The position numbers and the translations under genes are program-made. A stretch of DNA of 6,393 nucleotides from Planctomycetaceae bacterium (GTDB lineage Bacteria > Planctomycetota > Planctomycetia > Pirellulales > Thermoguttaceae): NCBI GenBank assembly GCA_031282385.1, contig JAITDV010000660.1, positions 1 to 6,393 on the forward strand. Reading direction: 5' to 3'. Shown one piece after another: positions 1-6,103 of the stretch. Within the stretch, counting starts at the first letter, position 1, and every line of letters begins with the position of its first letter. The notes beneath the pieces are model-generated. The model worked only from the letters and a program-made list of their open reading frames with translations. It had not been told where the DNA came from and made no database searches.

Positions 1-65
1 GAATAAGAAGATGCCTCCGAAGGAGGCGAATTATTCCCCTTATTCGGAGGGGTCAGGGGTGGTCT
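1..65. repeat. Left terminal palindromic repeat
   Basis: Contains the stem-loop GCCTCC-GAA-GGAGGC (13-27), then TTATTCCCCT (31-40) and a G-rich arm (43-65). The first 24 bases are identical to 6370-6393. The G-rich arm is the inverse of 6341-6363 with one mismatch in 23, and TTATTCCCCT is the exact inverse of 6366-6375. Probably part of a dispersed intergenic palindromic repeat, cut by the window edge. Confidence 0.75.
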
Positions 66-70
66 CCTAC

Positions 71-90
71 AGGTTAGCGAAAAGGTCTAT
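71..90 (+). repeat. Outer inverted repeat, left arm
   Basis: AGGTTAGCGAAAAGGTCTAT is the inverse of 6278-6297 with 19 of 20 positions matching. It lies just inside the terminal palindrome, so the inverted arrangement at the two ends extends beyond the C/G-rich core. Confidence 0.6.
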
Positions 91-111
91 TTTTTTCGTA
101 TAGAGCTGCCT

Positions 112-127
112 ACTGAATAGTTACAAA
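112..127 (+). repeat. 16-bp repeat, copy 1
   Basis: ACTGAATAGTTACAAA matches 3349-3364 at 15 of 16 positions, and a shorter variant (CAGAATAGTT) occurs at 363-372. It lies just before palindrome 1. Confidence 0.4.
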
Positions 128-131
128 TAAA

Positions 132-303
132 CAACCCTTATTTATCCAATTTCCCTTAGTAGCAGACAACACCCCCAAATGCACCCTTATGCCCTCATTA
201 TATCGGTGCCGTTTAACACAATATCAAACAAAACATGAGGGCATAATGACGCATCGGGGGGGAATTTTTGGCTACTAATGGGAGTTTGACAAATAAGGGT
301 TTG
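132..303. repeat. Large imperfect palindrome 1
   Basis: Two arms of about 67 bp (132-198 and 235-303) are inverted copies of each other, flanking a 36-bp spacer. The inner 10 bp are perfect (ATGCCCTCAT 189-198 / ATGAGGGCAT 235-244). The arms share CCCTTATTTRTC at the outside and TTAGTAGC in the middle. No open reading frame with coding character spans it. It resembles a non-autonomous palindromic or MITE-like element or a long RNA hairpin; no target duplication was recognised. Confidence 0.7.
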
Positions 304-571
304 AATATTAGAACCGTTCGGAAAACGATGTTGTCCTGCGTGAATTTATTGGTCTTGGGTAACAGAATAGTTGACGATAAGAAACACACGGTTGAATAGA
401 TACGATTTTCATTTTTGACTAACATAATTATTGTTACAATAATGCATCAAAAAAATAGTAATTTGATAAACATTTCATACCAAATTTATAGTGTTAAACG
501 CCATTTTGCAAAAGTTCAGTTATAACATTGTATTTGTTATTCCCATGTCCATCTCATCGGCATTGACCAAA
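304..571. other. Non-coding stretch between palindromes 1 and 2
   Basis: Apart from the operator-like palindrome at 427-443 and the CAGAATAGTT fragment at 363-372, I see no gene, RNA gene or terminator. Short open frames here lack ribosome-binding sites and coding character. Confidence 0.5.
427..443. promoter_or_regulatory. Perfect 8-1-8 palindrome, operator-like
   Basis: ATTATTGT-T-ACAATAAT is a perfect inverted repeat with a one-base centre. Its size suits a dimeric regulator site, but no gene starts nearby. The related 12-mer ATTATTGTAACA occurs at 3881-3892, upstream of the Hpt gene. AT-rich palindromes of this size can arise by chance. Confidence 0.25.
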
Positions 572-740
572 CCGACACGCGTCTGCGTACAAAGGATTGC
601 GCCATTAGTAGCCAATGAATTTCCCGCCACGCGTCTCTATTCCCTTATCAAAACGCAGGTCTTAATAAGGGAATAAGGGCGCAGCAGGAAGAACTTACGG
701 CTACTAATGGCGCCATCGTTGGTACTCAGGTGCGTGGTGG
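572..740. repeat. Large imperfect palindrome 2
   Basis: The arms contain a perfect 15-bp pair GCGCCATTAGTAGCC (599-613) / GGCTACTAATGGCGC (699-713) and a perfect 11-bp pair TATTCCCTTAT (638-648) / ATAAGGGAATA (665-675). Outward from these, weaker complementarity continues to roughly 572 and 740. The middle of each arm shares ATTAGTAGCCA and a following TTCCC with palindrome 1, so both appear to belong to one family. Confidence 0.7.
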
Positions 741-861
741 CAATACTAATACCGTTTGATGGTTTAAATGAATGATTGCCGAATTTAAAAATGTAATGAG
801 TATAGCAATTTCTTGCGTTTAAGTATGTCAATGCGAGCGTGAGTGATCTTTTGATTTTTAG

Positions 862-1845
862 TTATTTGCAGATTTCGCAAGATCGTAAACCGCAGCTGCA
901 TTCGGTTAATCGTGAAATATGATGCAAACTATCATTGCGTTCAACAAAACCTACAACTGTTTTATCCACAGTGATTTTTTGCGATATAATCCTGCCCGCG
1001 TCAATATCAAACGTCAATTCGCCAAACGCATAACAATCTAAAACTTTTGCCTGCAACTGCGGGTCAAGCGGCGTCAATACTTGTGTATCGAATTTTATTT
1101 TTGCCGCGCCGGCTTGAACACTTTCCAACACGTAACGTTGTTTTGCCGAAACTTTTTTTATCTTATCACTGTTTTGATGAAGCTGCACGTCAACTATCGG
1201 CAAATCAACCGTCCACGAATCACCTACCGAAAGTGCCGTATCCGGCAAATGAATCACAATACGATTTTCACGGCTTTCATCTGAATAAATTTTAAGCGGA
1301 ATTTTACGGCGAATCACGCCTTGCATGTCAATCATAAAATGCGCCAAAGGCACACCGATTGTCCCTTCTAATGTTCTAAATTCTTTTGGAATTTCGCGGT
1401 CGCGTTTGCTGTTGTACTCTGTCAATTCTTGTCCTGTTTGCACTTTCCGCATATCAACTCCATCAATCCAATACTCAAACTTCGCAATATTATCAGCTCC
1501 AACATCAAGCACTCGCCAAACCTTAACAGACTTACTGTACGTCTCAACAATCTCATTCGTTCCCTTGATCGTCGTGTCAATCTTGAGTTGCTGGACAACA
1601 TTCCAACGAAATTCCTCACCTTTCTGAAATTTGTAACGAAAAATATATTTCTCTTTGTCAACTCCGTTACTATTTGTATTATTAACAACAATTGACGGCG
1701 GAGTTGTTTTGATTTCATTGTCGTCAGCATTGTTATTATGTCCAACAGGATTTTGTCCAACCGGTTTGTCTGTAGGATTACACGCACAAAATAACAAGAC
1801 AAAAAAAACATTCAACCAAATCAAAACAAAAATCGTTTTTTTCAT
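862..1845 (-). CDS. Secreted lipoprotein-like protein, planctomycetal conserved family of unknown function
   Basis: A 327-residue protein beginning MKKTIFVLIWLN, with a hydrophobic signal segment ending LLFCAC-N. Cys22 preceded by Ala is a plausible but atypical lipidation site (FCAC rather than L-x-G/A-C). A flexible Asn/Thr-rich stretch follows to about residue 62. The conserved part, about 65-315, starts KYIFRYKFQKGEEFRW and includes SKSVKVWRVLDV, IGVPLAHFMIDMQGVI, LSVGDSWTVDLP and FDIDAGRIISQKITVDKTVVGF. I recognise this pattern from uncharacterised proteins of Pirellulales-type planctomycetes; biochemical role unknown. The last residues hold four cysteines (CSCGLRSCEIC), an apparent extension beyond the family's usual end. 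A longer reading from GTG at 1879-1881 adds 12 residues and has AGGAAA 8 nt upstream, but that GTG lies inside the repeated 41-bp element. The ATG at 1843-1845 sits at the same distance from the element as the phosphomutase start and gives a proper signal peptide, so I prefer it. Confidence 0.82.
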   Translation of the reverse strand: MKKTIFVLIWLNVFFVLLFCACNPTDKPVGQNPVGHNNNADDNEIKTTPPSIVVNNTNSNGVDKEKYIFRYKFQKGEEFRWNVVQQLKIDTTIKGTNEIVETYSKSVKVWRVLDVGADNIAKFEYWIDGVDMRKVQTGQELTEYNSKRDREIPKEFRTLEGTIGVPLAHFMIDMQGVIRRKIPLKIYSDESRENRIVIHLPDTALSVGDSWTVDLPIVDVQLHQNSDKIKKVSAKQRYVLESVQAGAAKIKFDTQVLTPLDPQLQAKVLDCYAFGELTFDIDAGRIISQKITVDKTVVGFVERNDSLHHISRLTECSCGLRSCEICK

Positions 1846-1872
1846 TTTTGAATTACGGGTTAGGTATTTTAA

Positions 1873-1913
1873 ACTGTTCACACTTTAGATTTCCTTTGCC
1901 GCTGTCTGCTTAC
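1873..1913 (-). promoter_or_regulatory. 41-bp upstream element, copy A
   Basis: Read on the minus strand it contains AAAGGAAATCTAAAGTGTGA followed by ACAGT. It begins 2 bp after the phosphomutase stop codon and ends 27 bp before the preferred lipoprotein start. It matches copy B (3177-3217) at 34 of 41 positions without gaps. On the minus strand it is followed by TTTAAAATAC, which could serve as a -10-like sequence. A role as promoter or leader element is inferred from position and recurrence. Confidence 0.5.
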
Positions 1914-1915
1914 TT

Positions 1916-3151
1916 TTATCTGACTAATAGGTTTATTGTTTTCCAGCCGTCGTTGAAAGTGAATTTTGCGTTTTTTATTGCGGATTCTTCGTTGTAACCG
2001 TCTGTTATGCCGGATGAAATTATGTTGCTTCCAACGAGCAACCAAGGTACAGGATCGGACGTGTGTGTTTTATGAGAAACAGGAGTCGGATGATCAGGCG
2101 TAACTAAAATTCGCCATTCATCTCCGCACGATTTCAACGCTTCATAAATCGGTTTGACAATTTTTTCATCAATCTGTTCCATTGCATAAATTTTTTTCTC
2201 AACACTGCCTTCATGTCCGGCTTCATCAGTTGCTTCTATGTGAATGCATACCATGTCGTATTCTTTGATCGCGTTTATTGCATAACGTCCCTTTGCCGCA
2301 TAATCAGTATCAACATAACCGGTAATATTCGGCACAATAATATTTTGCCAACCAACCAACGATGCAATTCCACGCAATAAATCAACTGCCGTAATCATTG
2401 CGCATTTAATTTCAGGTCGATCAAATTGTAATCCGAATCTTGGCAAATTTGGTTTTTGACCGATTCCCCAGAGCCATATTTGTGTTGCCGGTAATTTGTT
2501 TTCTTTTATGCGTTTCATGTTGACCGGATGGTTGGCGAGAATTTTTTGCGATTCGTTCATCAATTTAAGCAAAATACTACTGCCTGTACCTTGCGGAAGT
2601 GCGGAGTTGATTGGTTTGTCGGTGTAATCGTGAGGCGGACAAGTTGTAGTTGTTTTGGAGAAACTGGTATTGCTATCAATTGCAATACACAAATTGCGAT
2701 AACTTACGCCGGCGTGAAATTTAATTGGAATCGGCGAAAGCTGCACGAGTTCGTTGTTAAGAGTTTCGATTAACGAAGCGGCTTCATTTGATGTGATATG
2801 TCCGGCGGAAAAACTTTTCATTATCGGATTGTTTTTTTGTGCGTCGTCAATAGTTACAAGATTGCATCGGATTGCCCAATCATTTTTACCAAGCGGAATA
2901 TTTTGAGCTGCCGCTTCGATTGGTGCGCGTCCGGTATAATATTTTTTCGGATAATAACCCAACACTCCAAGTGTCGCAACATCCGAACCCGCCGGCATCC
3001 CATTCGGAACATACAAACTCCTGCCAAGCACCCCTTCGCCCGCAAGCATATCTAGTACCGGAGTTTTAGCACAAAACATCGGAGTTTTACCGCCAAGCAA
3101 CTCAACCGGTAAATCTGCACAACCATCAGGAATAATCAAAACACATTTCAT
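1916..3151 (-). CDS. apgM: 2,3-bisphosphoglycerate-independent phosphoglycerate mutase, ApgM-type / proposed homoserine kinase
   Basis: A 411-residue cytoplasmic enzyme of the alkaline-phosphatase superfamily, the normal length for the archaeal-type cofactor-independent phosphoglycerate mutase family. Visible motifs: IIPDG with metal ligand D9; GMPAGSDVATLGVLGY with the probable phosphoserine nucleophile S56; YYTGRAPIEAA (71-81); RCNLVT (95-100); FSAGHIT (114-120); the metal-binding ATDEAGHEG (D309, H313), TPDH (D353, H354) and KTHTSDPVPW (H363). All expected catalytic positions are present. ApgM interconverts 3- and 2-phosphoglycerate in glycolysis. A bacterial subgroup of the same family with very similar N-terminal motifs has been proposed, from gene context, to be a substitute homoserine kinase in threonine synthesis. 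No thr or glycolysis neighbour is present here to decide. The ATG at 3149-3151 starts directly on the conserved MKCVLIIPDG; no Shine-Dalgarno is seen. A 41-bp repeated element begins 25 bp upstream of it. Confidence 0.9.
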   Translation of the reverse strand: MKCVLIIPDGCADLPVELLGGKTPMFCAKTPVLDMLAGEGVLGRSLYVPNGMPAGSDVATLGVLGYYPKKYYTGRAPIEAAAQNIPLGKNDWAIRCNLVTIDDAQKNNPIMKSFSAGHITSNEAASLIETLNNELVQLSPIPIKFHAGVSYRNLCIAIDSNTSFSKTTTTCPPHDYTDKPINSALPQGTGSSILLKLMNESQKILANHPVNMKRIKENKLPATQIWLWGIGQKPNLPRFGLQFDRPEIKCAMITAVDLLRGIASLVGWQNIIVPNITGYVDTDYAAKGRYAINAIKEYDMVCIHIEATDEAGHEGSVEKKIYAMEQIDEKIVKPIYEALKSCGDEWRILVTPDHPTPVSHKTHTSDPVPWLLVGSNIISSGITDGYNEESAIKNAKFTFNDGWKTINLLVR

Positions 3152-3176
3152 TGGGCAACAAAAAATCTTTTTTTCA

Positions 3177-3217
3177 ACTGCTCACACTTCAAATTTCCTT
3201 TACCTCCGCCTGCTTAC
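3177..3217 (-). promoter_or_regulatory. 41-bp upstream element, copy B
   Basis: Second copy of the element, 34/41 identical to copy A. It ends 25 bp before the phosphomutase ATG. On the minus strand it contains AAAGGAAATTTGAAGTGTGA and GCAGT. Its far end overlaps a hairpin (3208-3233). The AGGAAA inside it is too far from the ATG to be that gene's ribosome-binding site, so the element is more likely transcriptional or a leader motif. Confidence 0.5.
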
Positions 3218-3233
3218 CTACCGGAAAGCAGGC
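3208..3233. other. Stem-loop in phosphomutase leader region
   Basis: GCCTGCTT (3208-3215) pairs perfectly with AAGCAGGC (3226-3233) around a 10-nt loop. On the plus strand it is followed by TTTT, so it has a weak terminator shape in that direction, but no plus-strand gene precedes it. On the minus strand it lies just upstream of copy B and could fold at the start of the phosphomutase leader or mark the end of Hpt transcription. Confidence 0.4.
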
Positions 3234-3348
3234 TTTTACGCTCTTGAGTCAGGCAATTTATAGTACGAGCAGTGTACTTACAGTGCGTAACATGAGTTAG
3301 TAAGAAAATGAGGTTGTTTACTCGATATTCACGTGTTCAAAAAATTCC

Positions 3349-3364
3349 ACTGAATAATTACAAA
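3349..3364 (+). repeat. 16-bp repeat, copy 2
   Basis: ACTGAATAATTACAAA, 15/16 identical to 112-127, placed between the Hpt and phosphomutase genes and followed by an A/T tract (AAAAATTTTTTT). Function unknown. Confidence 0.4.
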
Positions 3365-3423
3365 AATTTTTTTATTCGTTTTCTATTACCGAAAAGTATA
3401 GACGATCATTTTCAGCTTTAATT

Positions 3424-3774
3424 TTATTGGAGTTTTTGTTGTACGGTTGGTACATAATCGATGCAGCGTTTTGATTCCGCTTGCAAGTCGGCGAAGATTT
3501 TTATTGTGTCTGTTGCGCGATCTTCTTTAGCTGCGATTTCCAAAGCAGCACACAAAGCGTGCAACTTTTCCGCCCCTAAAACTCCGGCAGTTCCTTTTAA
3601 TCGGTGGGCTGCTTTGCTTGTTTTTATGAGTACGTTGGTGTCCAACCCGTTTTGCATTTCGGCTTCGTCGCTTGACACTTGACTTAAAAATTCGTTTAAA
3701 ACTAATAAAGCAGTACTTGCACTACCGCCGCACTGTTCCAATATATTTTCTAAACTGAAAGGAAATTCGTTCAT
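3424..3774 (-). CDS. Stand-alone Hpt (histidine phosphotransfer) domain protein
   Basis: A 116-residue protein that is essentially a single Hpt domain. The signature AAHRLKGTAGVLGA at residues 55-68 contains the expected phosphoacceptor H57, followed by the conserved Lys-Gly. The rest is predicted helical, as expected for the Hpt four-helix bundle. In this family the histidine accepts phosphate from a receiver domain and passes it to another receiver in multistep phosphorelays; it acts in the cytoplasm. No histidine kinase, receiver or output domain is fused to it or encoded in the window, so its partners must lie elsewhere. The ATG at 3772-3774 is the only sensible start; no Shine-Dalgarno sequence is seen. 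Two copies of the ACTG-type core motif (3821-3833, 3866-3878) lie about 46 and 91 bp upstream and may belong to its promoter region. The family call is secure; the pathway is unknown. Confidence 0.88.
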   Translation of the reverse strand: MNEFPFSLENILEQCGGSASTALLVLNEFLSQVSSDEAEMQNGLDTNVLIKTSKAAHRLKGTAGVLGAEKLHALCAALEIAAKEDRATDTIKIFADLQAESKRCIDYVPTVQQKLQ

Positions 3775-3820
3775 AATAATTTTTGTTAAAAAACTCTAAA
3801 ATTGTGATTGTGTATTTTTA

Positions 3821-3833
3821 ACTGCCTGCACTT
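3821..3833 (-). promoter_or_regulatory. Core of upstream element, copy C (before Hpt gene)
   Basis: Plus-strand ACTGCCTGCACTT matches the core ACTGYTCRCACTT of copies A and B at most positions. It lies 46 bp upstream of the Hpt start, and on the minus strand is followed by TAAAAATACAC, similar to the A/T-rich tract after copy A. Confidence 0.35.
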
Positions 3834-3865
3834 AAAAATTCAGTATCTTTTGCCGGTTTATTTAA

Positions 3866-3878
3866 GTTGTTCGCACTT
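3866..3878 (-). promoter_or_regulatory. Core of upstream element, copy D (before Hpt gene)
   Basis: Plus-strand GTTGTTCGCACTT, a second core-like copy in the same intergenic region, followed on the minus strand by TTAAATAAA. Same-strand orientation as copies A-C relative to the genes. Weaker than A and B because only the core is shared. Confidence 0.3.
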
Positions 3879-4277
3879 GAATTATTGTAACATGTGCCAA
3901 CTTAATTGAATCGGAGTTTGCTTTAATGCTTTTGTGTTACTTAATTCTAAATTGTGTTCGGTTTATTGGGCAACCGGTTTGATATATTGTGTTGCTGAAT
4001 TTTAGAGTGAATTTTAATACACATTTTTGCTAGTTACAGACTATCGTAAAGTTCTGTTTGGCTCAAATAAAATCTCAAGCTGAACCTCAACAGTCTTACA
4101 ATACCCGATATCTTACACTAATTGACCACTGATTCAAGTAACACCTCAAAATTTGGAACGCGGAATTGTAGGGAAGTTCAATTATAATCGGGAGGATTGT
4201 TATTGATTTTGTCTGAAATTGATGAAAGTTGAATAAAATAAATTGATTTTTAAACATAATTTCCCATAATTCCAAAT
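3879..4277. other. AT-rich intergenic stretch between protease and Hpt genes
   Basis: About 400 bp without a supported gene. No tRNA-like cloverleaf and no strong terminator after the protease stop are evident. Only a weak, all-A/T inverted repeat (4236-4244 / 4275-4283) lies at the protease end. It may contain an undetected small RNA or degraded sequence, but nothing supports a specific call. Confidence 0.45.
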
Positions 4278-5870
4278 TTATTTATGCGGTACGTTGAAGG
4301 TTACTGGTTGAGGCGAGTTGGGTTGATTTCCGTGTGAGGAAAGGATTATGTTATCGTTGGTTGTGTTTTCGTTTTGAGATGCGTAGCGGGTTGGTGATTG
4401 TTGTATTAGTGTATCGATAAATTGTTCTGAAGTGTTATTGAGAACAATTACATCGCTTGGCGTTTCAAGATTTCGTCTTGAGCGGACAATTAGAATTACT
4501 TCATCTCCATCTTGAACACGGCGTTTTACTTCACTTAATGTTGCTTGTTCAATAGGCGTCATGCTGGTTGCGGGTGAAGTTATTTTTTGATTTGCGGATT
4601 GTAAGTTATTGGGGTTTGGGGCGGAGTTGGGATTGGAGTTATTGGAGTTATTGGAGTTATTGGGCGTATTTATTTTTGTGTTTTTCAAAGATGGATTTTG
4701 GTAAACGAGAGACAAGTTTCGCTGATCGAGAACGTGTCTGATAATTTCGGCGGGTACGAAATGACCATCATTTCGGACGGGGTCAGCGGTGTTGCAGACT
4801 CCGATTAAATGTCCGTCATCGCTGAACAATCCGCCGCCGCTTCTACCGCCAACAGGTGCGCCTGATACTTGAATGTAATGGAACGGTAATTTATTTGATG
4901 TTGGAGTTCCGATTCGGTTAGTTGACATTATTGAGTGTTTACGGATTGTTGGGTCTGCGCCGCCGTCGCAACCGACACTGATTACATTTTGCCCGACATT
5001 TATTGCAAGATTCGGCGGTGCAACTGGAATTGCTTGAACGGGGCAAGGCGGAACAATTACAACAAGTGCAAGGTCTATTTCAAGATCAAAATAAATACAA
5101 CGTCCATAAACTTTCACGGAAGAATTTTCGCCGTAGAGATGTACTTCAACTATCATTTTGTTGTTATTTCCGGCAACACCAGCTTCGCGAAAAATATGAC
5201 CGCACGTCAAAATCAACGCATCATTGCCGCGTGTGTCAATAATTGTTCCTGATCCCCACGAATGACCATTTGCGGAATCGACACGCAATTTGACTGATGA
5301 GGTAATGAATTTTCGTTGCGATAAATCAGATTCTGTCGGAATTGAATTTATGTTAGTAGATGTGTTAAAGGAGACAGGTATTGAGTTGGCGTAATGATTT
5401 GATGGAGTTGCGGGTTGTGAAGCGGGTATATTTTTTGTAACGTTTTTTCGCGAGGATTGATCAGCGCGGTCAAACATACCTTGAATCATTGGTTTCAGAA
5501 CAACCGAAGCAGCACCGCCGTCAACACGATCAATGATCTTATTGTTTTGTAATAATATGAATGCGGGCAATCTGGTAATATTGAACTGTTTCACGATGTC
5601 AGGATATTGCGCAACAGAAATTGTTTGTATGTTGTAGCCTTTTTGAGTAAATTCTGTCATGAGCGCAGCTGCTTGTTCGCAATATGAAGAATTGGGCGTA
5701 GTAAAAAAAACAAGTTTCACTTCCTGTTTCTGCTCGGCGGATAAAGCGGATAAATCAGTTGCACGCATAACGGCAATATTGAAAAATAACATTGCAACTA
5801 ATGACAAAATAAACTGTTGCTTTCTTGACATATTAAGACCGTGGCTAAATAGGTTATCAATAAGTTTCAT
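4278..5870 (-). CDS. Secreted trypsin-like serine protease with N-terminal thioredoxin-fold domain
   Basis: A 530-residue exported protein. A signal peptide is visible: basic SRKQQ, then a hydrophobic run at about residues 20-35. The start could instead be Met14 (codon at 5829-5831), which gives a more standard signal peptide; neither start has a clear Shine-Dalgarno sequence. Residues about 50-137 look like a thioredoxin fold (VKLVFF strand, cis-Pro at RLPAF, P102), but the CXXC site reads S61-S-Y-C64, so the first cysteine is missing. After a Ser/Asn/Pro linker, residues about 190-385 form a chymotrypsin-fold protease with H225 (LTCGH), D266 (EIDLALV) and S344 (GRSGGGLF), so the triad looks intact. 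A low-complexity Asn/Ser/Pro linker (about 398-425) leads to a C-terminal segment (about 440-490, EVKRRVQDGDEVILIVRS) that I recognise from planctomycetal homologues without a known function. Likely role: periplasmic or surface proteolysis; substrate unknown. The gene stands alone, about 500 bp upstream of the Hpt gene. Confidence 0.9.
   Translation of the reverse strand: MKLIDNLFSHGLNMSRKQQFILSLVAMLFFNIAVMRATDLSALSAEQKQEVKLVFFTTPNSSYCEQAAALMTEFTQKGYNIQTISVAQYPDIVKQFNITRLPAFILLQNNKIIDRVDGGAASVVLKPMIQGMFDRADQSSRKNVTKNIPASQPATPSNHYANSIPVSFNTSTNINSIPTESDLSQRKFITSSVKLRVDSANGHSWGSGTIIDTRGNDALILTCGHIFREAGVAGNNNKMIVEVHLYGENSSVKVYGRCIYFDLEIDLALVVIVPPCPVQAIPVAPPNLAINVGQNVISVGCDGGADPTIRKHSIMSTNRIGTPTSNKLPFHYIQVSGAPVGGRSGGGLFSDDGHLIGVCNTADPVRNDGHFVPAEIIRHVLDQRNLSLVYQNPSLKNTKINTPNNSNNSNNSNPNSAPNPNNLQSANQKITSPATSMTPIEQATLSEVKRRVQDGDEVILIVRSRRNLETPSDVIVLNNTSEQFIDTLIQQSPTRYASQNENTTNDNIILSSHGNQPNSPQPVTFNVPHK
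4632..4658. repeat. 9-bp tandem repeat inside protease gene
   Basis: Three perfect copies of ATTGGAGTT at 4632, 4641 and 4650, with partial flanking copies. On the coding strand they encode the Asn-Asn-Ser repeats in the linker before the C-terminal segment of the protease. The period keeps the reading frame, so copy number could vary without breaking the gene. Confidence 0.7.
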
Positions 5871-6013
5871 AAATTCAATGAAATTCTGTGGACAAAAAAA
5901 TTAAATTTGACAGGTTAGATCAAACATCGCGGCGAAGTATAACGATTTCCGAATTTCAACGCAATGTCAAATTTTGCAGAATAGTTTACAGACAAAAACG
6001 CAGCATTCTAAAG

Positions 6014-6077
6014 TAAACAACCCTTATTTATCCAATTTCCATTAGTAACAGACAACGTCCCAAAAATGCACCCTTAT
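6014..6077 (+). repeat. Half copy of palindrome family (direct repeat of 128-190)
   Basis: The first 27 bp (6014-6040) are identical to 128-154, and similarity continues through ATTAGTAACAGACAAC and ATGCACCCTTAT with one indel. The opposite arm is missing or unrecognisable; a weak trace resembling it may lie at 6243-6263. It marks a third member of the repeat family, near the other end of the window. Confidence 0.7.
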
Positions 6078-6103
6078 TCATTCGATAGTGAATTTAAGGT
6101 AAC

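Noticed and set aside
213..425. Possible 70-residue minus-strand protein
   Set aside because: Overlaps one arm of palindrome 1, has no recognisable domain or start signal, and is best explained as chance.
128..740. CRISPR array or integron attC sites
   Set aside because: The repeats are long, few, inverted and irregularly spaced, with no cas or integrase gene and no convincing attC core sites.
491..831. Short open frames on both strands (491-676 plus, 637-831 minus)
   Set aside because: They run through palindrome 2, so their similar peptide ends (SLIKTxVLIRE) merely reflect the inverted repeat; no ribosome-binding site or coding bias.
3250..3270. Minus-strand -10-like TATAAA upstream of the phosphomutase
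   Set aside because: No acceptable -35 at 16-18 bp and the AT-rich context makes such hexamers common.
3881..3903. Sigma-54-like TTGGCAC on the minus strand upstream of the Hpt gene
   Set aside because: The -12 GC dinucleotide is absent at the required spacing.
4236..4283. Terminator after the protease gene
   Set aside because: The stem is only A/T pairs with a 30-nt loop and overlaps the stop codon; too weak to call.
5907..5943. Plus-strand promoter TTGACA ... TATAAC
   Set aside because: The spacing is 25 bp, too long for a sigma-70 promoter, and no plus-strand gene follows.
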